Assembly (NCBI GenBank): GCA_037042915.1
Contig: CM073198.1
Span: 558,001-622,000, forward strand
Source of the DNA: Auricularia sp. M13
Taxonomy: Eukaryota; Basidiomycota; Agaricomycetes; Auriculariales; Auriculariaceae
Direction: 5' to 3'
Length of the DNA: 64,000 nucleotides
Shown: positions 33,501 to 44,642 of the stretch, in pieces
How the letters are laid out: every line of letters starts with the position of its first letter
Numbering within the stretch: the stretch's first letter is position 1
Notes under the pieces: model-generated
What the model saw: the letters and a program-made list of their open reading frames with translations, nothing else
The model's database searches: none
Told to the model about the DNA's origin: nothing
Made by a program: the position numbers and the translations under genes

Positions 33501-34674
33501 CTCCTACGTGGGAATATGGTTCTCTACTACATCTGGTAATCTGTGGGACAAACATTTCACTGAATATGAGAGGAAGGCTCGTGCGGCGGCTAACATGTCT
33601 TTCTTTGTTGAAGCCCATACCGGTCCTTTGCCCCCAGAGCAAGGACGCACTCTATACAGTGCCCAAATTGATCCTCACTTGACTTGGGGCTGTACTGTGA
33701 CGGGAAATAGTACTCAGGGTAAACTGAGACTCTTACAGGATGTACAGCACCACTTCTTGCGTCGCTTGCTGCGCCTACAATCACGCTCACAGATCTGCAT
33801 TCTGTTTAGCGAAACTGGACTTTGGCCTATTAAGTATCGACGCCTACAGTTTCAACTCCGATACTTAGAGTATGCGCTTGGCTTGCCTACAAACCACCTT
33901 GTCTCTAGAGCAGTACGCGACTCTGTTCAACTGGCAATCGAGCACAAACAGGGTTGGTTCCACGAACTCGTCAAGTCTCTAGATGCTTGTGGCGTTACTC
34001 TTCCCACCGATGTGAATCTCCACGACATGCCTGATCTATTCTCGTCGCTGAAGGAATCTATGATAGCAGAGATTCAGAGCGAAATTACTCGTTCTCCAAA
34101 GCTGGAGCTATTGCATGACCGCCTCACTTACAACTTGGACGGCACAACGAGCAAGGCGGTCATGCTTTTCAGACCTTATCTGAGACTGCAGAATGGGGCT
34201 TCGAGACGTGCCCTCACCAAGCTGTTAGTCTCAGATCATGGCCTCTCCGTCGAGATACTGCGCCGTGAGACAAGATCGCGCGAGTATGAGATTCCAACGG
34301 CGATGCGGCGCTGCCGGCTCTGCCTATTCAGGATTGAGGAGCCGCTGCACATTCTATTTGAGTGCAATGCTTCGCGTGAGCTGAGACAGGCTCGTGCCCG
34401 CTTCTGGTCTTTATGCTATCCAGTATGCGCCAGCTTATCTCTACAAGCTGCGCGTATACGGAAGCATAGGCCAGCACCGGCATGTCCCCTGATCTCTGTT
34501 GAGAGCCTGAAGGCTCTCCCAACGCGCGAACGCTTGTGGGCACTCACTTCGAACGAGCAGCTAGCTTTTGTGTTAGGCAACTTTGCATTGAATGTCTTCG
34601 AGATCTTGGAGCGCGAGAAGAGATTCATCCCAACGGAGATGGCGGTGAGAATTTTCTTAGACGGTGAAAACTAG
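30553..34674 (+). pseudogene. LINE ORF2: endonuclease, RNase H, reverse transcriptase
   Basis: Endonuclease motifs are LLLQETHL (30758), RDANGRT (about 31107), VVDYALLS (31313) and SDHAVL (31393). At least two frame changes lie between 30970 and 31120. RNase H-like sequence spans about 31610-32020 with one frame change near 31855: WTAYSC, SAGAGCFWG, QTSNRAALFAIL, LVLFSSSQSV, LAKSGR. At the usual D-E-D-D positions it shows A, A, S and I, so it looks catalytically dead. RT (31945-34674, 909 open codons) has YRMIALE, FVDLRNAF (33000), GILMGDPSSPLAFLLF and HADD (33292) in place of the usual F/YADD, keeping both Asp. A CRLC...H...C zinc motif is near 34312-34366. Overall non-functional through the endonuclease breaks, with a conspicuously intact RT. 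Confidence 0.8.
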
Positions 34675-34877
34675 ATCGTGGGCCACAATATGGGCGAGAG
34701 GAGACGAAAGCTGCACTCGGCGGGGTGGGCTGTAATCTACCGCGCCTAAACGGTGGTTCACGGGGTGGGTGGGTCGGTCCGGAGCATAGCACGTCTCGTT
34801 TCGTGCTCTGCCTCCGAAGCGGGGGAGTGTCTAAGTAGGCCCATATAACCCTGTACTTCCTTCCTTCCTTCCTTCCA
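34675..34877 (+). other. LINE 3' UTR and (TTCC)n tail
   Basis: About 200 bp with no frame, ending in roughly five TTCC units at 34856-34876. The tail replaces poly(A), as in several fungal LINE families. Confidence 0.65.
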
Positions 34878-36148
34878 TGCGGAACCAACTCCCATATCGA
34901 GTGTATCTATTAGTTTTTTTCTTAGCGCTCCTGTACATCCCGTTTGACATCTCACATAATCATGAGGACCCCGAGCCACTTGATGTGAAAGGTTGCGGAA
35001 AGGCACCTCGAAGCGCTGACCCATCCGCCCAGTCCACGATCACCAACACGAGTGCTCCCATCGTTGCCTCAGCTATTGCGCCCTGCGTTTCATTATTAAG
35101 GAGCCTTTGAAGAGGATGTTTGAGACTCCCGTGTCTCGCCGACTGTCGGAATCCCTCATGGTTTGGCGCTGGAGGCCGAGCTGTCCTGGGCGCTTGCACT
35201 CAGCGGAGGTCCGCTCCGTCTATCAGCTTTTCCCAAAGGACCTCAAGTCCGATGTGTGGAACACTGATACGGAGCAGCGAATACTTATCCCTGCCGGTCG
35301 GCCGTCGTTCTGTTTGACTCCAAAACGCGGAAGCGTTTCATCCTGAATACATGTCGGTTGTACTGTCATTCCTGGTGCAAAATTACTCAATACTCAGTAG
35401 CTTTCCTGGCGCTCGCGGTCAGTCCCACGCCGTCTCACCTTTTCGTGCAATCAACCCAGCACAGTGGGCGTCTTTCCCGCCATGTAGCCGCTTCCGTGCT
35501 ACCGGCGACGTTATCGAGCACCAGACTCAAGGAAGTTTCGCAGACGCGTTATTGATAACGCGACAAAGTGCTACAGTCCCTAAGTGGTTCAGATGCTGGT
35601 GGAGTACTACGCTCAAGCCTTCGCACGAGCCTGTCGCCGCCGGCATGAGAGACAGCAGTGTCGTCCCGCGACAACCGCACCGGCTTTATCATTTAGCCAA
35701 TGCATATAGACGTCCAGTGAAGTCAGTCCAAAGGTAGGCAGAGTCAAGAGCAGAAGAGCGCCAGTGTTCAGATACGCGTGGAGCGAATGCGGTCGCGTAG
35801 GAACAGTAAAATTCAAGTGGGATTCCAGATCGCGAAACCGAGTCCTGTGGCCGCAAAGACAGTTCACGTGCTTTTCACTGCACATGTGAAAGCGCGGTGC
35901 GCGCGATGGTCGGTAGCATAGCAGTCTTGGTACGGTCCTGAACATCGCACACGAGAGCAAGTCTTCTTCGTGCTGCGCGCTAACTAAGCCTGAGGCTGCG
36001 CAGCACCGCCATCTCCTCCGCGTGGATGGATACAGGAATAGCTAATACATCTGGACGCCGTGTGGCGATGAAACTGCCAGATGTCAAGCTGGTACTGCGC
36101 AAAGAGACAACAGCGGAGCACGAAATCGACGTGCTTGCTTGCTTTTCC
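34878..36148. other. Intergenic region
   Basis: A 77-codon frame at 34877-35110 and a minus-strand frame at 35960-35613 have no domain or paralogue. I see no gene that I would call. Confidence 0.4.
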
Positions 36149-37874
36149 ATGTCCGCGCCGTTTCCAGGACCATTAGCAGCCGATGCGCGCACTGCGCTCT
36201 CAACTTTGGTACGGCGGGCATGCGAATCATCGCTGCGGTCGCCAGGCACAGCTTCGCGGTAGCAGATTCGATCCCAGCCTCTATCTATTTAGCTGATCGC
36301 GTGCCCGTAGGACAGACGCCCTGCGCCAAGCGGCACAGACCTTGAATTCAGCAGCTCAGGAGTCACTGGTCCGGCTTTCGCGCAGCTTAAACGACAGAGC
36401 ACCAATTAATCAACTACCGCGCGAAATCTTTCTTCAGATTCTCTTACATTTATCCTTACGGGGCCGCATCTGCTCGTCGCACGTCTGCAGGCACTGGCGC
36501 TCTGTTGCACTGGACTTTCCCGACCTCTGGAGCGAATTTTCTGGACGGTCCACACGCCGAGGCGAGCTAGACAACGCTGCTGCAGTCCTAGCGCGCTCGG
36601 GAAGCGCACCACTGTCTCTTGACTTATTCGTCTCTAGTTCTTGCGATGCGCTTGGCGCCCTTCTCCGCGAGCATATGCACCACACACGTACACTGAGCTT
36701 GTATGTTAGCTTCGAGTTCGTACGGGGCGACAAAGCGCTGTTGATCCTCCCGCTTCTGCATGCCCTGGAAGAGCCCGCGCCGATACTCCAGCATTTCAAC
36801 CTGCGTCTAAACCGTCCCAAGGCGGATTTATACGTCCCATACAACCTTTTTGCGCATGCCGCGTCGATGCTGGATACGGTCCGGCTGATCGGCATCGCGA
36901 TGCGTCCGTCCTCTGTGCTATCCTCTATTCGCATTTTGTCTCTCAATCAGCGCGAGGTTGACTTCCTCCACATCATCGGCGTTTATCCCCGCCTCGAGCA
37001 GTTGCACGTCAGCACGCTCCGGCTATCATATGGTGATGCGCAACGCGCGACCGCGCACAACCTTCGGCTCCTCGACATCAGTGGGAAGGTTGAAGCGGCC
37101 GCGATCGTCACCCAGCTAACCTGCACACAACCCCTCAAAGTCTGGATAGACCTGACCGACGACGAAGTGCTGCATTACGTCCTCGCGAACTTTCCAAAGC
37201 GTTCACTGCGCCGCGTACGACTGTACATCAACTTCCCCATCCTCGCGCGCCACCTTGAGCTCGCCTACGACTCTGGACCCGGTATAACATGGGCGCTAAG
37301 CCCGACCGTCGACACGCCCATCATGCAGCTCGTGCTGCAGGACGCCGCGTTGATGTCCGGCGTCACGCACCTCGCGCTGCACGAGCTCCAGTGGCCGTTA
37401 CACCTCGCCGAACTGTCCTTACCATGCTTGCGGAAACTCGACATAGTCCTCGACAGCTTCGCCGATCCCAGCAGCGGGTATATGGCCGAATACTCCTTGC
37501 GCCAACACGCCGGAATTTTATACGACGACGCTCCGTCAATACTACACTGCCCACTGCTCGAGGAGGTCCAAATATCCTACCCAACAGGCCTGATGACGAA
37601 ACTCGGCATTCACTCGGGCCCAACGCTCGCCGTAGACGCGCATGACATCCGCGCGTTCATCACGACGCGATTGCAGTACGATTCCCACCTTGGTCGTCTC
37701 GGGAGGCTGATTCTGCGGAACGTGCACCTGGAGGACCCGTTGCGCGGCGCGGGGATGCAAGCGCTGACGGGCGCTGTGGTCAGTATTGAGTACCGCGTCG
37801 TGCGCACGCCCAAGGTGCCGGAGCTGCACCAGGCGGGACATATGATGACGTGGGCGTATAATATGTATGATTGA
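36149..37874 (+). CDS. F-box protein, subfamily 2, copy 1 (557 aa, two exons)
   Basis: Exon 1 is 36149-36258 (110 nt), the intron 36259-36310 (52 bp; GTAGCA, branch-like GCTGATC, CCGTAG), exon 2 36311-37874. Exon 1 reads MSAPFPGPLAADARTALS to GTASR and aligns with the first exons of the copies at 38206, 42651 and 52546. A helical stretch (TDALRQAAQTLNSAAQESLV) leads into the F-box at residues about 68-112: INQLPREIFLQILLHLSL, HVCRHWRSVAL, PDLWSEF. The rest is a long LRR-like substrate domain with HLALHELQWPL and ILRNVHLEDPLRGAGMQ. Likely an SCF ubiquitin-ligase adaptor; the substrate is unknown. It is the most diverged of the complete copies. Confidence 0.8.
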
Positions 37875-38205
37875 ATGACTCATGAAGTGCGAACGTTTGT
37901 ACATCGTGATCATGCTAGGAGGATCAGTGGCGGCTCGTCGAGAGCCCCGCGCCTGTGGGCAGATATCTTGCGATATATGATGATTCGTACGGCTGACCCT
38001 GAGTATCATATCTGCACGTACGAGGATTAACTCCAGCTTGACCAGAAGGCGAAACCATGTGACTGTGTCATACCGCCGTGGACAAGCAGATTTAGAAAGA
38101 GGTTGTGCGTACCGGCGCTTTCGGAGTTGGAAGCCGGCGACGCTTGTCTGCCTTGAACCAAAACGCGGGCCAGGGCCGATCGGCACCACATCCTGCTCTG
38201 AGCCC

Positions 38206-39897
38206 ATGAATACCGCACCACCGAATCTGGGCGACTTTGGCATTGCTGACGCGGTTGCCGAGCTGGTACTTCGCGCCTGCAAAATGGCCACGCAGTTGCC
38301 CTCACCGAGCTCGCGGTAATCGTCCACGCTGCTCAATTATAAACATCGTATTCTGAAAATATGAAGGCTAGAGGCACTTCGAGGCGTGCGTGCGGAAGTA
38401 CAGGATCTGCGGCAGAGGCTGTGTTCTACGTTAAACGAAGCTGCCTTGGTCAATCGGCTCCCACGTAACGTTCTGGTGAATATCCTCTGGCTCGCCGGAC
38501 CGCGGGAATTGCTGAACGCATCGACCTGCTGTCGACTGTGGATGTTGCTTGCAACTGAAGCCGCAGCTCGCCCCTACGAGCTCGAGATCTGCTCGGACGA
38601 ATGCATGCTGGAAAGAGTTCCTCCCTTGCTCGAGATATTCGGGACTGCGCCCGTATCGTTCGATATCAGCATTAATAATTCATGCGACGTACTGGGAGGG
38701 TTCCTCCGTCAGCACTTGCATCACATACACACGCTCCGCTTGGCGATTTACTTCGAATTCAGCGCCGCCACCGAGCGGGTCTTGCAGTTGGTCCGGCCCC
38801 TCGTCCACGCGCTGGAGACTGCCGCACCGCTACTTCATACTTGGCATATCTACATCGAAGGGTCACCTTGGGGCCGCGCGGAAATATATCTGCCAGACGA
38901 CCTCTTCGCGCACACCGCCCCGGCACTTCGTTCTGTGCGCCTCGACGGCATCAGCTTGCGCAACAGTTCATATCCCGCGCTCACAAATGTCCGCATTTTG
39001 GACCTGCAACAGCCAGAAATCGACCTTGTTAAGATTCTCGAATATTATCCGCACTTGGAGCAGCTCCGCGCTTCTGGCGGGCGACTCATCGCCGGTCGAC
39101 GCATGATCAAACCGCTCAATCTTTGTCTCCTAGAGCTGCGCGGCAACCGAGAAGACGCCGAAGAAGTCCTCGAGCGACTGATCCTCACGCGCCCGGTGTC
39201 GGTCTGGATGGACAACGTCAGAGAGGACGTTCTGACGTACATCCTCTCTACCGTGCCCAGGAACAACATCCGGCGCGTGCAGTTCATCCATGAATATGGG
39301 AAAAGACACATCGCATGCGTACTAGGCTTCAGCACTCGGGTTAAATGGGTGCTGGAACTCCCAAACTCCTTGGCACCCGGCGTGCACATCTTCCCGTTCG
39401 AAGAGGCTATGGCCAATATTGTCGACCTCTCGTTTCATGAGCTGCTCTGGCCCGACTGTGCGCCCGATGCGATATTTCCGGCGCTCCGTCTGGAGCGGTT
39501 GGAACTTGTGCTGGATAGCTTCTCCGCACCCAGCAGCCGTAATTACATGGGACGATTCATCGCGGAGACAGCATCGCTCTTCTGCAAGGGCAGTCCGTTC
39601 ATCCTGCGGTGCCCCGCGCTCCAGGAGCTCTGCATCTCTGCGCCTGCGAAGTCTGCGCCGCTGGCGGTCGACGTGTACGACGTTTGCGGCTTCATCACTG
39701 GGAACTTGGACTTTGATCAAGCACGACCCCGCCTCGTTCTGCGGAACGTCCATCTGTACGATCCGGGGCTCGGTATGGGGATGCAGCGTCTGACAGCAGC
39801 TGTGGCCGACGTCTCGTATCGCCCAGCGTTCGTGGCGAGCATCCCTGAACTGCACCGAGACGGTGAGAAAGGCTGGCTGTACAATATGATGGGGTAA
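38206..39897 (+). CDS. F-box protein, subfamily 2, copy 2 (546 aa, two exons)
   Basis: Exon 1 is 38206-38315 (110 nt; MNTAPPNLGDFGIADAVAEL...), the intron 38316-38366 (51 bp; GTAATC, CTGAA, ATGAAG), exon 2 38367-39897. Without exon 1 the main frame has no ATG before the F-box, so the two-exon model fixes the start. Exon 2: RLEALRGVRAEVQDLRQRL, F-box VNRLPRNVLVNILWLAG, CCRLWMLLA, then the shared domain (LEICSDECML, APVSFDISINNSCDVLGGF, LHHIHTLRL, LRNVHLYDPGLGMGMQRL, IPELHRD). It is closely related to the minus-strand copy at 40961-42651 and of identical length, pointing to recent duplication. Confidence 0.82.
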
Positions 39898-40191
39898 CAC
39901 ACATTTCTCACCCGCCGTTTCTTCTTGTCCCTGGAGCGTCTGGAAGCGTTACAGCTTCCTGAGACACGCAGCATTCTCGTTCGGACTGAGTATGTGATCC
40001 GCGCGGCATTGCTGTTCAGACTGCCGGGGAGTGCGATCGGGCAACGGATGTCGCGGGAATCGCGATTTGGACTGGGACTGAAACTCACCTGCCATCCGGT
40101 ACAAAGGTCCTGCGGCCGTAGCAATGAGAAATTTCAGCTAGGCCAACTCACTCAACCTCACACACCTACTCATCTGCATCCGCATTCAACA

Positions 40192-40788
40192 ATGTGCTCT
40201 GGAAGCCAAACCGAACTCTACTTCGAAAACATCCCCTTCGTCTCGGAAGAAGACCTCGAGTTCGTTTTCGACGTGCCAGGCTCGAACTCTGTCAGCGCCA
40301 GCCGCTCGCACAATCTCAGCAGGTCTGAGCAAGTCACTCCGATGGTGCAACCCACCCGCCCAATCAAAATCGCAATGCGCACACGCGCGCCGCGTCTGCT
40401 CCACGGTCGCTCACCACTCGGGCTCTCCACTCCAATTCTCGCGGGCGATATCGCCGTCGTCGCGCGCCCCGCGCGCATCCTCCAGCTTATCAGCGAAGAC
40501 TTTCGCGCTACGCACCCTCTCACACAGACAATTCGTGGCAGATCCGCGACTGCAGCTTCCTGGAAGACGCTGAAGGTGCAACCGCCCGTCGTACTCCCAA
40601 GCCCATCCATTGCGCGCATCCATTCCCAGCGGCGCAAACACCAGACGGAGACGCCTCTAGCGCGCTCCCTGTTCAAGGACTTCCAGAGGAAGTTCTACCG
40701 CCGCCGCGTCGTTGAACTAGCCCTTGAGAGTGGAATCTCTCGGCGGTTTGATGTAGCAATCCGTAGAAAGCCTGTGCCTAGTACATGA
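40192..40788 (+). CDS. Hypothetical protein (198 aa)
   Basis: The start MCSGSQTELYFENIPFVSEE follows an A/C-rich leader (ATTCAACAATG), a good fungal context. It is acidic at the N-terminus (SEEDLEFVFDVPG), basic and Pro-rich in the middle, and ends in a strongly basic helix (SLFKDFQRKFYRRRVVELAL, SRRFDVAIRRK). There are no membrane segments or known motif. It sits alone between two converging F-box copies. The antisense frame is also open, but has a poorer composition. Function unknown. Confidence 0.55.
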   Translation: MCSGSQTELYFENIPFVSEEDLEFVFDVPGSNSVSASRSHNLSRSEQVTPMVQPTRPIKIAMRTRAPRLLHGRSPLGLSTPILAGDIAVVARPARILQLISEDFRATHPLTQTIRGRSATAASWKTLKVQPPVVLPSPSIARIHSQRRKHQTETPLARSLFKDFQRKFYRRRVVELALESGISRRFDVAIRRKPVPST

Positions 40789-40960
40789 GCTCCGTGCCGC
40801 GTGCTCTGCTCTGTTTTATACTTGAATATACTCCGTGACTACACGACCTACGCTTTGTGCCACTACCTTAGATGGTTCCGAAATTGGTCGTCATTGGCGA
40901 AGACGTGGCATGTGAATACGCCCGGCTCATGCGCGAGTGAGAAATGTCTGAATTGCATGT

Positions 40961-42651
40961 CTACCCCATGATGTTGTACAGCCAGGTATTCTTACTGTCC
41001 CGGTGCAGTTCTGGGATGCTCGCGACAAACGGTGGGCGATACGAGACGTCGGACACAGCTGCTGTCAGACGCTGCATCCCCAGACCGAGCCCGGGATCGT
41101 ACAGATGGACGTTCCGCAGGACGAGGCAGGGCAACGCAGTTCCGAAAGCCAGGTCCCGATCGATGAAATCGCACACGTCGTACACGTCGACTACTAGCGG
41201 GGACATCTTCCCCGCCGGCGCGGATATGCAGATCTCACTGAGCACGGGGCACCGCAGAACGAATAGCCGGCGCTCGCAGAAGAGCGATGCCGTCCCCATG
41301 ACAAACTGCTGCACGTAAACATGGCTGCTGGGCGCAGCGAAAGTGTCGAGCACTAGTTCCAGTCGATCCAAGCACAAGGCCGGGGGGATTACATCGGGAA
41401 CACAGTCCGGCCAGACCAACTCATGGAACGATAGCTCGACGATGTTGGCCATGACCTCTTCAAACGGCAAGATGTGAGGGCCGGGCGCGGCGAAGGGAGG
41501 GATCATTAGCACCCATGTGACCCGCGTCCTGAGGCCTAGTACGCAGGCATTGTTGAGCGTCCCGTATTCCAAGCAGAACAGGACGTGCCGGATTGTGTTC
41601 CTGGGCACGGCGGAGAGAATGTACATCAGCGCGTCGTCTTCAACGTTGTTCATCCAAACCGACAGCGGGCGCGTGAGGACCAGTCGGTTGAGGACTTGTT
41701 CAGCGTCCTCTCGGCTACCGCGCAGGTCAAGCGGACGAAGACAATGCGGATTGATCTTCCGTCGACCCGTGATGAGCGTACGCGTGTACGCACGCAGCTG
41801 CTCCAGCCGAGGATAATAATCAAGAACACGGACGAGGTCGATTTCCGGCTGTTTCAGGTCAAGGATGCGTAGCTTTGAGAAAGCGTGATAGGCACGGTGA
41901 CGCGATGTAATGCCGTCGAGACGCACAGAACGAAGTGCTGGGGCCGAGTTCGCGAAGAGGCCGTCTAAAAAATATATCTCGGCGGGTGCGATCCAAAGAG
42001 AGCGTTCGATGTAGATATGAAGAGTCTGGAGCAGCGGCGCCGCAGTCTCTAGCGCAAAAACGAGGGGCAGAACCAAGGCTTGCTTGTCGACAGCATCGAA
42101 GTCAAAGAAAATCGTCAAGCGCAGCGAGCGCGTGTTGTGCAGGTGCAGGCAAAGGAACTCCCCTAAGACGTCGCACGGGTTAGTTAGGTGGATGTTAAAC
42201 GATACGGGCGCGGTCTCGAATATCTGGAGCAAGCTAGGCGCGATTTTCAACATGTATCTGTCCGAGTAGATGGCGAACTCGCGCGGCCGTGATACAGCTT
42301 CAGCTGAAAGCTCAAACCATCTTCTGCAAGCGAGTGCTGCGGACCGTAACGCCGCAGGCTCGGCGTGAGAAAAGATATTCATGAGGACGTTGTCTGGGAG
42401 CCGATTGACCAATGCAACTTCGTTCAGCGTAAGGGCCAGCCTCTGCCGGAGACCCTGTACTGTAGCGCTCACATTTTTCAGCGCCTCGAGTCTTTTTATC
42501 ATCAGAATATGAAGTATTCATTGCAAAAGGTGAAAATTTACCGCGAGCTCGGGGAGGGCAACTTTGCGGCCGTTTTGCAGGCGCGAAGGACTAGCTCGGC
42601 AACAGCGCCAGCAATAAAAATGTCTCCCAGAGTAGGCACAGCTTTATCCAT
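40961..42651 (-). CDS. F-box protein, subfamily 2, copy 3 (546 aa, two exons)
   Basis: Exon 1 is 42651-42542 (110 nt; MDKAVPTLGD...LPSPSSR), the intron 42541-42492 (50 bp; GTAAAT, TTCTGATG, AAAAAG), exon 2 42491-40961. F-box: VNRLPDNVLMNIFSHAEPA, ACRRWFELSAE. The long C-terminal domain parallels copy 2 (IYSDRYMLKIAPSLLQIFET, PVSFNIHLTNPCDVLGEF, LRNVHLYDPGLGLGMQRL, IPELHRDSKNTWLYNIMG). An in-frame ATG at 42502 could start a shorter form, but the conserved exon 1 argues for the longer one. Likely SCF adaptor, opposite in orientation to copies 1 and 2. Confidence 0.82.
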
Positions 42652-43107
42652 GGCCACAGAGCTGGGTGCCGAGCCGGATATTGGCCCTGGCGCGCGTTTT
42701 GATGCAAGGTGATAGACAAGCGTTTTCCAACTCCGAAAGCTCCGACGCACAACCTCATTTTTGATCTCCTATGTGCTCCTGCTAAGCCGTTAACGCGGCC
42801 GGGTGGCCCTGATTGACGTGCTGTGCGTGCGTTGCTGAGTCGGCGACTGAACTGGACTCGCTCGCGGAAAACGCTGGTCCCGGACGACTGAAGACGCATG
42901 CGCTGGATGATCCCGTCCGTCGCGCGGCTGCTCAAGGCTTTCCTATCTCTCGCTCAGGGCGTAGGAGGTGGCCACTCGCTTGCCATCCCGCATATCTAAA
43001 CTTGCGCGATGCCAAGGTGCGCTTCATCTTGCTATTTTTGAACGTTCATTGCTGACTAGACCGCAGATGTCGGTGCTGCACTCGCTCCCTGGACGGCGGG
43101 CAGCTCG

Positions 43108-44164
43108 ATGTCCCGGGCTCGCGCTATTTTGCTGTCGGGTTTGAACCGCGGCGACAACGTGCCGGGCCCGCGCGCCTTCGGGCTCGAGTGCGAGGCGAGC
43201 TTGGCGATCATGTGCACATCATCGGGCAGCGGTCAACTAGCGTACTCCCTCTCTACAGCTCGAATCCTCGATCTAGATCAGCCTGAGATCGATCTTGCCC
43301 GTCTTCTGGACCTTTATCCCCAGCTCCGTGCGCCTACACGCTCGCTCGTTTCAAGTAGCCGAAGGAGCATCAATCCACCAAACCTTCATCTTTTCGAGCT
43401 GCGCAGCAGCGTGGCAGCCGCCGAGTGTGTCCTCCACCAATTAATTCCCACGCGCACACTGTCCGTCTGGATGCATCGCGTCGAAGACGACGTTATGTGC
43501 TGCATCCTCTCTACCGTGCCCAGACACAAGATTCGGCGCGTGCAGTTCTGCTTGGAATACGGTACCATAAAACACGGCTGCGTACTGGGCTTCGACAGCG
43601 GTCCGACCTGGTTCCTGGTGCTCTCACACAACACATTGGCTGGCACATACATCTTTCCGTACGCAGAGACCATGGCTAGCATCGTCGATCTTTCGTTCCA
43701 CGCGCTGCACTGGCCGGACTGTCCGCGCGACGCGGTGATGCCCGCTCTGCGCCTGCGGCGACTCGAGCTAGTGCTCGACAGCTTTTCCGCGGCAAGCAGC
43801 GACATCTACATGAGGCAGTACGTCGAGGAGACCACTGCCCTCTTTTACGAAGGCCGGGCATTTGTCCTGCGCTGTCCCGCCCTGGAGGAGGTCTGTATCT
43901 CGGCGCCGGCAAAGCTGCCCACTCTGACCGTCGACGTGGCCGATATCCGCGACTTTCTCGACGTGAACCTCGAGCTCGGACCTGCGCCGCCTCCTCGCCT
44001 TGTGCTGAGGAACGTGCATTTATATGACCCCGGCTTGGGATGGGGGATGCAGCTTCTGACCGCCTCGGTTTCTGACATTTGCGTACAGCCCGGCATTCGT
44101 GCCGAGAATCCCAGAGCTGCACAGGGATAGCGATAAGACGTGGATGTACTGTATGATTGGATGA
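43108..44164 (+). pseudogene. F-box protein, subfamily 2, copy 4, N-terminally deleted
   Basis: Homology begins at RILDLDQPEIDLARLLDLYP (about 43263) and runs to the C-terminus. There is no F-box and no first exon: the sequence before 43260 is unrelated. Near 44080 a one-base indel sends the frame to a stop at 44130, while the natural end (FVPRIPELHRDSDKTWMYCM) lies in the next frame up to 44164. Two independent losses mark it as a dead copy of the same family. Confidence 0.8.
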
Positions 44165-44244
44165 TGGTACAGTCGTATTCTTCCTGTATTCTTTGAGGGA
44201 CCGCAGGGATTGACTATCGGCGACTGGTTGGGGTAGCGGAGACA

Positions 44245-44454
44245 TAGCAGATGACGAGGGCGGAATTCAACTTTGCATTTGATAAGGCACTGAGTGGGGT
44301 TTTATATCGCCGAGGGCGAGCGGTCCGAAGTTGCGCAGAACGCTCATCGCCATCTGCGTCTCCCGGTTTTTGGTATCTAAGCCCCAACACACAACACGCA
44401 GGTCTCACCTTCGGCACATTCTCCCCCCACCCCGTTCTCATCATCCGCTACCAA
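44245..44454. promoter_or_regulatory. Divergent TATA / CATCTGCTATG start cassette
   Basis: On the minus strand, ATATAAAACCCCA (about 44298-44310) precedes CGTCATCTGCTATG (ATG at 44245) by about 58 bp. On the plus strand, CTCATCATCCGCTACCAATG ends in ATG 44454. The minus-strand core promoter is homologous to that at 48126-48191 (ATATAAAGCCCCA...TCATCATCTGCTATG). Confidence 0.5.
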
Positions 44455-44642
44455 TGTCCGCTCCCAAAATTCGTCCGTACCACACTGACCGCGGTGTCAT
44501 CTGCTCGGCCAAGACTCCGGTTGGGGAACACAGGACGGTACTAACACACTACCGGGTCATGCTTCTGTTTTACTGTCTGCCGGGGCGTGACACACAGTAT
44601 CCAACAGAAATAATAAAGCGGCCTGCGGTATCTAACGGCTAA
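44454..44642 (+). CDS. Small hypothetical protein (62 aa)
   Basis: MSAPKIRPYHTDRGVICSAK... starts in the recurring promoter cassette. No motif or CaaX end is seen. It may be only the first exon of something longer or a relic. Its N-terminus loosely resembles MALSRPHYRLDT, which follows the cassette at 48189. Confidence 0.25.
   Translation: MSAPKIRPYHTDRGVICSAKTPVGEHRTVLTHYRVMLLFYCLPGRDTQYPTEIIKRPAVSNG

Larger units (their letters stand above)
29396..34877 (+). mobile_element. LINE (non-LTR retrotransposon), APE-type endonuclease, RNase H and RT
   Basis: Order: ORF1 (coiled coil), ORF2 with AP-like endonuclease, RNase H-like domain, reverse transcriptase and a C-terminal CCHC-like zinc motif, then a 3' UTR and a (TTCC)n tail. 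ORF1 and RT are open; endonuclease and RNase H are frameshifted. The tail type and APE plus RNase H suggest the Tad/I side of the LINE tree, but placing it needs a phylogeny. The 5' limit is uncertain and could include the 28815-29395 repeats. Confidence 0.85.

Noticed and set aside
38206-38315. DFG-like kinase motif (LGDFGIAD) on the plus strand
   Set aside because: Paralogues read LGDIFIAG and VSGDAISE at this place, so the motif is chance within the F-box N-terminal exon.
42505-42711. Plus-strand frame resembling a protein kinase G-loop (YRELGEGNFAAVLQAR with AIK)
   Set aside because: It is antisense to the conserved 110-nt first exon of the F-box gene. The counterpart at 38335-38150 lacks the key residues, and the F-box exon explains the conservation, start codon and splice sites in four copies.
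43676-44245. Minus-strand 189-codon frame from the CATCTGCTATG cassette
   Set aside because: Most of it is antisense to the F-box pseudogene, with an Arg/Ser/Pro-rich shadow composition. Only the start context is supported.
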